Shown here in pieces: positions 46,342 through 56,780 of a DNA stretch of 64,000 nucleotides; positions within the stretch are counted from its first letter, which is position 1, and each line of letters starts with the position of its first letter. The notes under the pieces are model-generated. The model worked only from the letters and a program-made list of their open reading frames with translations, was not told where the DNA came from and made no database searches. The stretch is taken from the NCBI GenBank assembly GCA_034509495.1, contig CM067521.1:873110-937109 (forward strand), read 5' to 3'. A program made the translations under genes and the position numbers. Source of the DNA: Acestrorhynchus altus. Its lineage: Eukaryota; Chordata; Actinopteri; Characiformes; Acestrorhynchidae.

Positions 46342-49300
46342 GATAATAATAAGAATAATAATACTGATAATAATAAGAATAATAATACTGATAATAATAC
46401 TGATAATAATAATTATAATAATAATAATAATACTGATAATAACAATAATAATACTGATAATAATAATAATAATAATAATAATAATATGTGTAGTAGTAGT
46501 AATAAAAACAGTTGTAGTGGTCACAGAAGTTATATGACCTCAGGACTCTTAAATTGAAATTTCCAAGTCAGTGGTAAGCTGGGTGGGTGGGGTCGATCCC
46601 ACTGTTTCTGGGTATCCGTATCATGTCTGTAAGTATGAGGACTAGAAAACCAGCATGAGAATCAATACAGTATCGTGAAGTATAATATCGCGATACTCCA
46701 ATGTATCGATATATTCTAACAGCCCTGCAGAAAGGTTTCCTGATACTTGCGGTGAAGGTTTGCTTCCTGCAGGTGCAGTAACGGCACACGGCCGTCCTCT
46801 CAGACTGCGAGAGCACACGCTGAACACACTGCTGAACACACATCGCAGTCTTTCAGTCGCTGTGTGGGAGGATGGGTACCTGAATCTTTGGCCCATTTGA
46901 GTATGGAGGTGACCTCGTTGCCCCCTGTGGTGTTACACTGGCCCCTGACGGCTGCCGCACTGACGCCCACTGTGCCCTCGTTGGCCTTCACTCCGCACAG
47001 ATACGCCGTGGCAGTTCCCGCGCTGTCCGGAACCTGGGCATTAGTGTTGTAGGTCTGCAGATAAACAGTCCCATTCGAGCTTGTTAGAGAAGTGCTGAAA
47101 GCTGGAGCGCTGGGCTCGTGCCAGAGAGGGCGACAGAGGTCAGGATGCAGACGAAATTCATGCAGTGAATTAACATGTGATTTGACAAGACTACTGCAAT
47201 CACAACTACAACCGAGACACGTTCAAGAGCCAGAACCACCATTACTCTCATTCTGCTGGACTTTTCTAATGTAACTGCATAATGTGAAATAAATCAATAC
47301 CTACATATCATCACTGTCCCATGAAAACCATGTATCTCCATTGTTGTCCATTTATTTTCTCCAAAATGTCAATCTCGCACGTTCTTTATGATGAATGGAC
47401 CAATAGAAATGCTCATTTCTCTTATTTTACATCATCTTCCAATAATAGTCTCCTACACAGTCTCCCATTTTGGAGATACATGTTTTTCTACGACATGCAA
47501 TCATCTTCATTTACATTCCATAGACTCTTTTTCCCCCCGTGGCTGCAACATAACTGGCCAGATCATGGGACACCATACATATCTAATGATCTAAATCCAC
47601 TGATGAAAGAGCAAATTATGGGAGGTTCTCTTCAAATTTGGATCATAATATCAAACAAAAAGCTATATAGACGCCCATTTACACCGATCAACCATAACAT
47701 ACACTCACTGTCCACTGTCCACCTGTGTCTCTGCGGACTTTATTCTCCTCCTTTCACCCTGATCTCCAATGATCAGGACCCCACAGGACCACCACAGAGC
47801 AGCTGTTATGTGGGTGGTGGGTGGTGTTTCTGCATAGTCTGTGTTGGTCGTCCTCTAGTCCTTCAATGCTCTGTGGTGGTCCTGTGGGGTCCTGACCATT
47901 GAAGATCAGGGTGAAAGGAGGAGAATAAAGTCTGCAGAGAAACATGGAGGTGGTCATAATGTAATGGTCATTCAGTCCGTGATTGTGTTTCAGTCTCGTA
48001 ACGGTTAAAACTAGTGTTTATCTGAATGAACCCTCCACAGCCCACAACAGCCATTATGTCACATCACGGATTACGGGCACAAAGGAATGGTCTGCTGGGA
48101 TAATGCAGTGCGGGCTGAACCTTAGAGAGAGACACGTAGGGGAATCTGTCCATCTCCAGCTGAAAGTCCTCTCCGTACTGTCCACTCATCTGCCCCTTCA
48201 GAATTCGGGCCGCCGTCACCGTGGGAACGCCCATACCTATAAAACAACGTGGAAGGATTCATCTCCGGCTGCTTTCTCCACATGACTGTTTGATGGAGCT
48301 GAAACGACCACCTGTCGTGTGTGTGCTCTACGAGACTGACACAAAGAGGGTTTTAAGGCACAGGAATAAACTGCCGAGACGCTGCCAAAGGGAACAGAGG
48401 GTTCAGGTGCGAGATGGTCCACAGTGCATGAAATAACACCAACCATCGCCAGTGCTCCTTATTTACGACAATAATAAATGAACATGGAGCGTTCTCAGCA
48501 TGTTCTTACTGGAGATGCTGGTAGGCAGTCAAGGGCACTGCTTTCCTAGCTCCACAGAGAGCTCCTCTTTTCCCAAAGGGTTCTGTTCAATTCCAGTAAC
48601 AGGTTTTAAACAAACTGCGTCACTGATATAAATGAGAAACGAAGGGGTTTAAACACTCCAGCAGCACTGCTGTCTCAAAATATCAAATACTGCGTGTCGT
48701 ACGAGTGTCTTATAGTATTGTGAAACCGTATTTTTACCATTTCTATTTGGCTGCTACTTCTGTTTTCAGCTACATAAACAACAGTTGGATCAGGGACCAC
48801 GTTTGCAAGTCTGTTGAGACTCAATTCCTACAATAAATCAATGGCCACAGCACCGATAACGCTCCCTCTGTCATTTTCCGTGACATGGTTCTTGTCCACG
48901 TGTATAAATAACAGCGTGTTTATTATATCCAGAGCCGGAAAAGCACATTCGCAAGTCTATTTGAGTTTACACAACAGCACAATGCAATCTGAGGCACGGG
49001 TGTGAATGTTGGGGCGTGCAGTTCACACCGCGACAGCTGGTGGACACGAGCTTCCGTTGCTTGTGGGGGTGTAACACACGGAGGCACTGATATTTCACAA
49101 TGTTAAAATGGGACATATCACCAGCAACCCACTCCAGCATATGGTCACTGTGGACCCAGAGCCCAGCTGGAGTCACTGGGCACAAGGCAGGAACACACCC
49201 TGGACATGGCGCCAGTCCATCGCAGGGCACCACACACACAGGGCACTTTTGCGTGGTCAGTTCACCTACCATGTTCCTTTTCGGGAGGCGGGAGGAAACA

Positions 49301-51138
49301 GACAGCGGCCCGAGCGGGGATCGTTCGGACAACCCCAGGCCCCTGGACAGTAAACTTTAATGTTTACTTTCTGTAACTCTACTGAATCCCGAATGCAATA
49401 TCGCAACACTATCGAATCGAGTGTATCGAATCGTTACACCCCCGAGAGAACCTTTGCAGTCAGTCCAATGTGAGATACATACCCTGAACTACTGGCTTTA
49501 TTGGCTTCAGATAGTGTACAAAGCATTCCTACATACAGATACCACCCGGAATAACATGAGCGCTGCGATTTACCGTCTCCGAGGAAGAGGATAAGGTTTT
49601 TGGCGATGTTCCTGTTGTGCTCTTGAAGGGTCAGAGCGCTCCTCAGCGTCCGCTGTGCCCATGCATTCCAGAAGCCGGGGTCCTTTTCCTGTTCTGCAAG
49701 ACACAAGAAGGCATTCCACTGCAGTCCCACCATTCAGCGCTGCCACTTCTATCGATTAACCTACTGACTAGTTTATCGATTGGTCAACTAATCAATAACG
49801 ATCAAACTCGATCATCCTATAATATAAACACAGGTTTACAGACTGAAGCACAGAAATGTCCCTTTTCACAGCCGGTAGAACCGGTTTCTATTTAAAGGTA
49901 AAGTGATGTATCCGGACCACCCGCATCTGTCGTGCTTCAATGCACTTTCCACTACATTCCTCTTCCCTGAGATGCACTAGTAGTGCTGGAGTCCCTCCGA
50001 ATGGCAGCAGGTCACCTTCAGTGACGAGTTCCACTTTGTCTGGGTGGAGACCACCAACGAATGCCTTTCAATCCCAGCATTCTTTCTCTTTCTGGTGAAA
50101 CTGTTGGCTAACAGCAGTGAAGCCCCCAAGGCTGCGATGCACATTTACAGAACCACTCCGTCCAGGTTCTATTCCTTAAAGAGCACCTCACTGTCCACGC
50201 AGTGGACGGCAACCTTGAGCACAAGGCCTACAATTACACACTCCAACGTGTTTATGTCTACCTTTGTCAAAGCCTGAATCAGGGATCTCCACTGTCTTCT
50301 GTCCCCAAACATGTGTAATGTCAGGTGTCTTGTTTCTCAAAACAAGACACGTCATAACCACTAAAGTCCAGCATTAGTGAGAGACGTCAATAAGGACATG
50401 ACACGGCGGAGGGAACAGCGGTGTCTCGGGCTGGCGTTTGTCTACGGTGGCTTTTTCAGAGCACATAAGCTTCATATCCTTCAACCACATGTACAAACAA
50501 ACTGTTTACATGACTGCGTGAGAACGTCTGATCGTCTTTGTGTTTCAGGACTACTTCGTCCAAAATACCATCAATATACACACTAACACACAACTGCGGG
50601 AAGTAAGATGAACCAAATGAAGGAAATGAGCATGGAGGACCACCATACCCCCACCCCCCTCCGGTCAGATGAAACACAAACAACCTCCAACGCAAAGTAC
50701 TTTAAGGGTCCTGACCCTCAGTGTCACTGCTGGACTGAGAAGAGTCCACCGACCAGACATATCCAGCCCAACAGCTGCCTGTCTTAACATCTGGTCCTGT
50801 GGGGTCCAGATCATTGAAGATCAGGGTCACAGATGAACTACAGTCTGGAATTATAGAACCACAAAGAGCTCCTGTATGATCAGAGGAGCTGATGGATTTT
50901 TTAAAGGGTGAAAACACTCTACACACACAACAGCCCACAGTGAAGTGGTCTGCTGTCGTGGAGTAGAGAAGTTAAGCTCCTGGTGACCACACTAAGAACG
51001 TCAGGGAGACCGCACAGCGTGACTCTGTGGACTAGCTAAATCGGGCCTTTGTGATGGTCAGTGCAGCTTACCTGGAAACTGTGGTTTCCCGAAGCCTCTA
51101 CACACCAGGCAGGAGAGGAGGAGCACGAGGATCTTCAT
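39276..51138 (-). CDS. alpl: Tissue-nonspecific alkaline phosphatase, eleven coding exons, complete
   Basis: Encodes 525 aa (human ALPL 524), a GPI-anchored secreted-pathway Zn/Mg phosphomonoesterase acting on pyrophosphate, pyridoxal phosphate and similar substrates; needed for bone mineralisation. Exons in order: 51138-51072, 49693-49574, 48236-48121, 47054-46880, 44000-43825, 43224-43084, 42743-42674, 42469-42335, 41878-41687, 41412-41293, 39541-39276. All are bounded by GT/AG and the phases agree. Signal peptide MKILVLLLSCLVCRG. Metal ligand D62 (FLGDG), catalytic Ser112 in VPDSAGTA, GRIDHGHH (D338/H342), TADHSHVF (D379/H380), and THGGEDVAV (H455). A hydrophobic C-terminal GPI signal ends the protein. 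AYAACIG near the end and the NHATPSAAYAH block point to ALPL rather than intestinal types. Introns hold repeat A copies and three tandem arrays. Confidence 0.97.
39780..40340 (-). mobile_element. Tc1-like non-coding transposon remnant in alpl intron 10
   Basis: Words such as 'TTTCTATTGGATGAAGGTCA', 'GACTTTGACTG' and 'AAGGTCATTGTCTTTCCGCA' correspond on the minus strand to the transposase end and flank of common fish Tc1-type elements. Orientation is uncertain and no frame survives. Confidence 0.55.
40680..41165 (+). mobile_element. Tc1/mariner remnant, family D, in alpl intron 10
   Basis: VKEVLHPVVLPFLNTHSGAL, FQQDDARPHTAAVSRSRL and SSPDLSLIEHVW, then a deletion to AEWDGSSQDIK. It lies antisense to alpl. 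Confidence 0.88.
41464..41655. repeat. 48-bp tandem repeat, four units, in alpl intron 9
   Basis: Unit 'AACCTACACCCTTGTTTACT' followed by AGGGACATGTCCCTAA and AGAACACATGCA. Three units carry the perfect palindrome GGGACATGTCCC (41494, 41542, 41590); the fourth is decayed (GGGACACGTCTG at 41638). The array ends about 30 bp from exon 9. Confidence 0.95.
42775..43040 (-). repeat. Dispersed repeat A in alpl intron 6, configuration B
   Basis: Complement of the right end, the GATC hairpin and the CACCACCACGTCAGTG block, then GTTTAAAC followed by CCTGTGTCCACTCACTGTCC. It fills much of a 340-bp intron. Confidence 0.88.
43330..43800. repeat. 62-bp tandem repeat, ~7.5 units, in alpl intron 5
   Basis: Unit includes 'ACTGTATACACCATGATAGT' and 'CCCCTAATCACTATTCCCTA'. 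Units are over 90% alike by eye, so expansion is recent. It ends within 30 bp of the exon 5 donor. Confidence 0.95.
44075..44340 (+). repeat. Dispersed repeat A in alpl intron 4
   Basis: From CACACACTAACACACCACCA to the terminus 'GTCCTAATGTCATGG'. The left half is absent. Confidence 0.88.
44340..45370. other. Intronic sequence with (ATT)n, a Tc1 end and a repeat C trace
   Basis: (ATT)n at 44759-44818. 'GTTAGGACACGCCC' (44867) and 'GTTAGGACACCCCA' (45099) are inward/outward ends of a Tc1-like element with GGCTGGAGATGCAGATGAGT between. Repeat C follows at 45140-45200. Confidence 0.65.
45380..45510. repeat. MITE-like fragment (GTATCTCCA type)
   Basis: 'CTGTCCAATGAAAAACAAG' plus 'TATCTCCAGAACGG' resembles the copy at 47312. 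Confidence 0.45.
45560..46100. other. Unique intronic sequence, possible regulatory element
   Basis: Non-repetitive block in alpl intron 4 with CACGTCATC and 'CATCATTTATTTTTATTTTC'. No ORF or RNA gene. Confidence 0.3.
46100..46285 (+). repeat. Repeat C copy
   Basis: 'GCATACAGACTCTGACCGAT', 'GAGAGGGGGCGGGGCTAATG' and 'CCAGATATTGGGTTGTAGAG' are shared with 53100-53200 in the same order. Confidence 0.85.
46298..46490. repeat. (AAT)n array with ACTGAT interruptions
   Basis: Trinucleotide run with AATAATACTGATAATAAT interspersed about every 20-30 bp, then (TAG)n near 46490. It generates poly-Asn and poly-Ile spurious frames. Confidence 0.95.
47312..47620. mobile_element. MITE with ~14-bp inverted CATGTATCTCCA ends
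   Basis: CATGTATCTCCA near 47328 and its complement TGGAGATACATG near 47470 bracket a ~150-bp segment. Further related sequence runs to 47620. No coding capacity. Confidence 0.5.
47680..47975. repeat. Dispersed repeat A, palindromic double copy in alpl intron 3
   Basis: A minus-oriented right end (47720-47825) and a plus-oriented right end (47870-47970) flank a short piece with GTTGGTCGTCCTCTAGTCC. It resembles the arrangement at 2525. Confidence 0.85.
48640..48680 (+). repeat. Dispersed repeat A, palindrome core only
   Basis: GGGGTTTAAACACTCCAGCAG followed by CACTGCTGTCTC. About 30 bp remain. Confidence 0.7.
49010..49440. mobile_element. SINE-like element in alpl intron 2
   Basis: 'ATGGCGCCAGTCCATCGCAG' followed by GGCACCACACACAC and 'CGGGAGGCGGGAGGAAACAG'. 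These words are the conserved body of widespread fish tRNA-type SINEs. Head boxes are not clear, so strand is left open. Confidence 0.6.
49985..50290 (+). mobile_element. Family D Tc1/mariner fragment in alpl intron 1
   Basis: 'GGTCACCTTCAGTGACGAG' (VTFSDE, first Asp of the triad), then HFVWVETTNE-like coding. The rest is diverged. Confidence 0.5.
50700..50910 (+). repeat. Dispersed repeat A, shortened
   Basis: 'GACCCTCAGTGTCACTGCTG' then a jump to GGTCCTGTGGGGTCC and the right end. It lies ~170 bp downstream of the alpl start exon on the alpl strand. Confidence 0.75.
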
Positions 51139-51384
51139 TGTTCCGACCTCAAACCACCGTCTTCCAAACACCTGCTGCCTTTCAGGATCCAGAGAACCAG
51201 GTGTTCAAGTCTGGAGCTGAAACAAGAATGCAAGGATAAGCATATGAGAATCTGTCTGAACTCAGCAGTACTTTGGAATTTTCACGATATTCTGGACGAC
51301 CCCCACCCCGTCCGGTCAGATGACCACACACCCTCACCACAAACACTTAAGGGTCCTGCTCTGGTCTTGCTCAAGGGCACCAAA

Positions 51385-51445
51385 GCCAAAACGGCAGTGC
51401 TGCTGGAGTGTTTAAACCCCTCGGAGTCACTGCTGGACTGAGAAC
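51385..51445 (-). repeat. Dispersed repeat A, palindrome region
   Basis: GCAGTGCTGCTGGAGTG, TTTAAACCCCTCGGAGTCAC and TGCTGGACTGAGAAC remain. Confidence 0.75.
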
Positions 51446-51589
51446 GCCGAGCACGAGCACACTCAAAGGTCCACAGTGCAGTGAGTGAAGTGTAGACGTG
51501 AGTCATGTGTGATGCAGATGTGAACACAGCCCGTCCAGTGGACAGTTGTTTTGGACCAAAGAAAGGAGACAGTTATGCCCAGAAAGGAT

Positions 51590-51725
51590 GGCAGCTCTGT
51601 AAACAGAACGTTCTCCAGCAGCTCAGAGAGATGGGAGGTCTCGCTGGGCAGCTCAGAGAGACGGGTGGTCTCGCTCGACATCTCAGAGAGACGGGTGGTC
51701 TCGCTGGACAGCTCTGACGGACAGA
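51590..51725. repeat. 30-bp tandem repeat, about four units
   Basis: Unit 'AGCTCAGAGAGACGGGTGGT' + CTCGCTGGAC. It is open in several frames because 30 is a multiple of 3. Confidence 0.85.
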
Positions 51726-52129
51726 AAATAAACTTAAGCTAATCAGAAAGTCCTGACGATTAAACTACGCAGACTTTATGGAAGCTGTGTGGAATTTACG
51801 ACATACATGACATTAGAGACGGAAAGACAAACACGACTTTTAAAGTAAAATGTACACAAACGCTCCGATGGAATATTCCAGACACGGCTGTCCCCACCGT
51901 CTGGTATTTGTTGTTTTGTTTGTAAGAGAGAAATTCTGACTGTAGAAGGAAAAATACCTCAGCTTTACTGAACACAGGCTTCATTTTTCTTTATTTGGTC
52001 TTTGAATTAAATCCCGGTCTGCTGCTGGGCTGTTCCCCACTTCACCACACAGGATCAGAGGAACCTACAGACATGATACAATGTCTAATGTCTAACCCTG
52101 GTCTCATCATGTCATCAGCTGTGACGGAC

Positions 52130-52395
52130 TATCAGACTCTGACTGATCAGAGAGAGGGGGCGGGGCTGATGATCAACCTGCATACAGACTCTGACTGATC
52201 AGAGAGAGGGGGCGGGAGTTCAACCTGCATACAGACTCTGACTGGATCAGAGAGAGAGGGCGTGGGCTGATGTCTTCAACCTGCATGGCTGGCAGACTCT
52301 GACTGATCAGAGAGAGGGGGCGGGGCTGATGCTCAACCTGCATACAACTCTGACTGATCAGAGAGAGGGGGCGGGGCTGATGCTGAAAATCCTGA
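52130..52395 (+). repeat. 52-bp tandem repeat with GC boxes, ~5 units (repeat C array)
   Basis: Unit holds ACTCTGACTGATCAGAGAGA, GGGGGCGGGGC and TGATGATCAACCTGCATACA. Four units keep a perfect GGGCGG; the third reads GGGCGTGG. It lies about 1.0-1.3 kb upstream of the alpl start-codon exon, in the probable 5' intron. Confidence 0.92.
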
Positions 52396-52399
52396 TGTC

Positions 52400-53100
52400 C
52401 AGATCGTGCAGGTTCTGATGGCTCACTGTACTAAATGCTGCCTCAAACCATAGAGTAGAACACGTTAAGAGCACCGGCATCTGCAGACACCAGAGTGGTC
52501 CGTATGAGGGACGTGAACCAGACGGGAGCAGTTCTACAGGGTAGTGTTGAACACAGTGTATTTATATCATGATATACTTCAAAAGAACACAATGTTCCAA
52601 CCCCGATGTTCCAAAAGAACCGACAGACATGCTCCATAAAAGGCACGGAATCATGAAGGAACAGTCCTTTCCTTGCTGGAGATGAGCTCCACTTCAGCAG
52701 TGATGATCTTCTAACCCAAAGCCTCTGTAATAAACTTGAATGACATTTTGTAAAGCCAGTCAAACGGATGTTCTGGGCAGTGAGACAGATAAACATGACT
52801 GCCGATTGATAGTTTTTAACGATTAAAAAGGTCCTCGAGCGGCTGGGAAACTGGTTGCGGGAACGAACCAAGGATTGACTGGAAAAGAAAAACAGAACGA
52901 GATGTTTAGAGGAAATAAACAGCAGACAGATGCTGTACGTCGGCCGAGGAAACAGTCAAGATCAAACCAGGAATAATGAAGCCGCTTCCCAAACACGGAC
53001 ACGCAAAAAGCCTTTTTGATTTAACGTGAATCTGACCGCTGATCTCTATCTTTCTTCGGTCAACATGTCCCAGTGACTGGACCAATAGAAACCACATGCC
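52400..53100. other. Unassigned sequence
   Basis: A minus frame of 142 codons (52443-52871) is open but carries no recognisable domain. Nothing else seen. Confidence 0.35.
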
Positions 53101-53240
53101 CATCCGCCTGCATGCAGACTGACTGATCAGCAAGAGGGGGCGGGCTAATACATCACTGACCCAGATATTGGGTTACAACAGTATATAATAATAAATTGAG
53201 AAAGGAGAGGCTGTTTACTCTCAAATTTCAGAATAAAAGT
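53100..53240 (+). repeat. Repeat C copy
   Basis: 'CAAGAGGGGGCGGGCTAATA', 'CCAGATATTGGGTTACAACA' and 'GAGAGGCTGTTTACTCTCAA' follow the order seen at 46100. The last word recurs at the window end (63945-64000). Confidence 0.85.
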
Positions 53241-53599
53241 CCTGGGATGATGCTGATACACACACAAATAAACAAATAATAAAGTATTTTGTATTTCAGA
53301 AAATCTGAACCGTGTGGAAAAAGTTCATACCAATGGTTTGATTCGATTTATATTAAATACATGGAAAGTGACATATTTCATTTCTCGCACACTTGATCAC
53401 TTTGGATATAACTCACAGAAATCAATATTTAAATTCAGGCTAATTAAATTGCAAATCAGTATCAATATTAAAAACCTAATCTTGGAAAAGCTTGAACATT
53501 CCCCACTTTTTAAAATGAATTAATGAATTTTATATCACAATGCTACAATTTATATATTTATTTAATCTCAAATGATGATAAATTAAAGTTTATCATCCA

Positions 53600-53815
53600 C
53601 AAATGTCCAGCCGACAGCGTCCTGTGAGCAGCGTCCTGTGGTCAGTGTCCTGTGAGCACTGATGAAGGACTAGAGGACGACCAACACAAACTGTGCAGAA
53701 CAGATGAGCTTCTGTCTCTGACTCTTACATCCAGAAGGTGACACACCAGGGGAGTGTCTAATAGAGTGGACAGTGAGTGGACACAGTGTTTACACTCCAG
53801 CAGCACTTCTGTAAA
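53600..53815 (-). repeat. Dispersed repeat A middle segment, configuration B
   Basis: GGACTAGAGGACGACC to GTGGACAGTGAGTGGACACA, then GTGTTTACACTCCAGCAGCA. It lacks the right half. Confidence 0.85.
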
Positions 53816-54179
53816 GTTATCACAGATGCGTCCCACGACAAAGGCAGTGACGCTATTGTGAAGCCCTGTTCCTGCTCCCCGATCGCTTGCTACCAACAGG
53901 GGTCTGGACCACAGCGGTCTGTTGGATCTAAGAAGCTGCGGCAATAGCAGATAAATTGCCGAATGAACGGGTTTAAGTTAGACAGAGCACTAGCTGGTAC
54001 GCTGTGTGCATTAGGGTGTTAGAATCGGAGTGCAGAACAGAGCTGTAATGAAAGCACGGCCCAGCTGGCCCGCCTCCCCATTTCTCGAGGCTCCCTTCGC
54101 CACTGAAGGTCACTTTACGAGATTGAGAGAGTCACTGCACAGAGGAGCTTAATAGGCATGACAAAGCTGATTAACTGGA

Positions 54180-54405
54180 CACCTCTCTCTCTCTCCTCTC
54201 CTCTCTTCATCTCTCTCTCTCCCTCTCATCTCTCCTCTCTCTCTCCTCTCTCCTCTCATATCTCTGTCTCTCCCACCTCTCTCACCCCCATCTCTCCCTC
54301 TCTCATCTCTCTCTCTCTCTATCTCTCTCCTCTATATTCTGTCTCTCTCCCACTCTCTCACCCCCCATCTCTCTCTCTCATCTCTCATCTCTCTCTTCAG
54401 ACAGA
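54180..54405. repeat. (CT)n-rich polypyrimidine tract
   Basis: Over 200 bp of almost pure C/T on the + strand (purine-rich on the alpl strand), with weak ~60-bp internal periodicity. It could form triplex DNA. Confidence 0.9.
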
Positions 54406-54639
54406 CAATAGCTCTACTTTCTAACATAATGGGAAGTCCTACATAAGACTACAGTAATAATGGTGACTGCAAAACAGAGTCTGGATCATGGAAAGTGAAT
54501 TGCCGCTAATATAATTCAATTCTGCTAATATAATGATCAACGTACGATTTTCCCTTTCGCTGGGGAAGCTCACCAAGCAATCGATGTTTTCATGTAGACG
54601 ATCATCTTGCCTGCTTCTCTGTAGTGAAAATTCATTTTT

Positions 54640-55090
54640 CTGACACCGTCACTGCTGGACCCAGAACAGTCCACCAACCAGAAATGTCCAGCGTCCTGTG
54701 AGCACTGATGAAGGGCTAGAGGACGACCAACACAAACTGTGCAGAAACAGATGAGCTTCTGTCTCTGACTTGAAGATTTACAAGGTGGAGACACTCGGGT
54801 AGGAGTGTCTGATAGAGTGGACAGTGAGTGGACACAGGGTTTAAACACTTCAGCAGCACTGCTGTGTCTGTCTGATCCACTCGTACCAGCAACACACACT
54901 AACACACCACCACCACGTCAGTGTGACTGCAGTGCTGAGAACGACCCACCACCCACATCATATCTGCTCTGTGGTGGTCCTGTGGGGTCCTGATCATTGA
55001 AGATCAGGGTGAAAGGAGGAGAATAAAGTCTGCAGAGAAACAGATGAACTACAGTCTGGACTTAAAGAACCACAAAGAGCTCCTAGAAAG
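54640..55090. repeat. Dispersed repeat A, full length, configuration B
   Basis: The middle segment (54650-54840) is reversed relative to 60990-61209 while the right half is in the same orientation. The junction is at GGTTTAAACACTTCAGCAGC. Confidence 0.9.
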
Positions 55091-55163
55091 TTATATCCCA
55101 CTAAAGACAAACGACCGACTAACACTAAAGGACAGTAAGAGTGACTCTGTCTTTACCGCCAGC

Positions 55164-55304
55164 TCACAAATGCATCGGCGCTCCGATAGGGACCACCCTG
55201 GACGCCAGGCGGCAGGTGAAGAAGCACAGAAGTGCCAGGATGAACAGGACCAGCGCGCCAGAGAAAAGAGACGTCACCAAAACCCAAACCTTGGTTTGAT
55301 TCAT
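55164..55304 (-). CDS. 46-aa single-pass membrane micropeptide candidate
   Basis: ATG at 55304, stop at 55164. The peptide starts MNQTKVWVLVTSLFSG, has an uninterrupted hydrophobic helix (ALVLFILALLCFFTC, residues 17-31), then a basic turn RLASR and a short tail VVPIGAPMHL. N2 in N-Q-T is a possible glycosylation site, so type III/I topology is possible. A good acceptor (CTCTCACGCAG|A, exon start 55429) precedes the ATG by 125 nt and a GTGAGC donor overlaps the stop, so it looks like an exon of a minus-strand transcript. That could be a separate small gene or an upstream ORF in an alternative alpl 5' leader. A short upstream ORF (MRGLCSTP) precedes it. No known micropeptide family was recognised. 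Confidence 0.4.
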   Translation of the reverse strand: MNQTKVWVLVTSLFSGALVLFILALLCFFTCRLASRVVPIGAPMHL

Positions 55305-55439
55305 AGCAAACAGATAGGATAAGCCCGCCGGGTTCAATCAGACCGATAAAACAAATCCACTTTGGCTCAGGGTGTGGAGCAGAGACCCCTCATTCCGACT
55401 GTGGCACACGGCGCTCCCACTGGGAACGTCTGCGTGAGA

Positions 55440-56780
55440 GGAGAGAGAGTGGAGGAGGGATTAGGGTTAATACTGGCTGATTGAAACCAACTGAGTTGCA
55501 GTTCCATCTTAGACTCCATAAATCCATCACCGACTATAAAATAATAACGTGGCATAGATTATTATTAAACATTCAACAAAAATATTCTACAAGCACTTCA
55601 CAAAAAATCCATGTCGATAGAGCAGGAGACGTCAAAAAGTAAGCTTATATCCACCCAAATAATCTGACAGTGAGGAGCTTTTAAATAAGCAATAAAATCT
55701 TGGTCTTTGCTTCACATTTTTAGCAAATTTTATACATAAATGTATCGTTTTTTAAATGCTAAAGTAAGACAATGTAAGAAAGGCCAAATTCTTCAATCCA
55801 GTGAAAAGTTCTGAGCTTGTTTTGCCCAAAAGTTTTTAAAATAAGTAAAATAATATGATTTTTTGTTCTGATATAGAAATTCCTGTCTACATGAATTCAT
55901 ACATTTTGTTTTTTTTTGAAGCGCAGTAACTCAATTTATCCAAAAACAACCAATTTATCCTGATAAGTGATGCTTCTGCGGTTGCAAATTACATTCATTT
56001 CCCTGAAGGAACCCTCCCAAGGGATCAATAAAGTTCTATTCTATTCTATTCTTCTATTCTATTCCAGGAGAGGACACACTGCAGGGGTGACTGCTGATTG
56101 GCCGAGCAAGAGACTTCCAGCTAAAATGGTAAAGATAAAATGAAATGGAAAAATGAAACAATAAGAATTAGAAATTAAAAATGAAAGTGTGGGTTAAATA
56201 AAAGTCTGCAGCGTAATGAAAAGTGATAGTTCATAAAATTAGAATAAAAATAAATGGAATTATGAATAATATATATAACAGACCGTATACATGAACAGAC
56301 TGAATGAGTTCGTGTTTAATTAACCTGCAAGTATTTCCAGCTGCTCTCAGCTCCACTGTCCAGCTGTTCCAGCCGTTTGGAGCGTAACGGCTGAAATCAG
56401 CATCACCAAACGCTCCGCTTCGAGGAACTTAGAGGAAGAGCGAGAGGAGCATGAAGAGCTTCCTGAACTAACAACAGAACTTTAAAATCCATACCGTAAT
56501 CAACAGCTATCCGATGTAAGCTGAGCTCTCCTGGTTCTCTAAGGGAGAGGGTGAGCAGAACCGTCCCACCTGCTGGTTCTGAAAGCTGCATCAGTCCTTC
56601 CGTGCTCAAGGATTCAGTGGTCATTGGTCATACAGGCCACTGACCTGTTCTGTAATCAGACCAAATGACCTTTGAAATGACCTTTGAAATGACCTTTGCT
56701 TTGTGTGCTGTTCTGGATTCTGTCCAGCCCTGAGGGCCTCAGAGGGCAATTTGATCTCCATGTTTATGGAATTTGGGATG
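55440..56780. other. AT-rich unassigned sequence
   Basis: Short (ATTCT)n at 56035-56065. No gene recognised on either strand. Confidence 0.4.

Noticed and set aside
46015..46557. Poly-Asn / poly-Ile frames
   Set aside because: Made by the (AAT)n array; no coding signal outside it.
52443..52871. 142-codon minus-strand frame upstream of the alpl start exon
   Set aside because: Low resemblance to any protein, no signal or acceptor at its start; length is within chance for 64 kb read in six frames.
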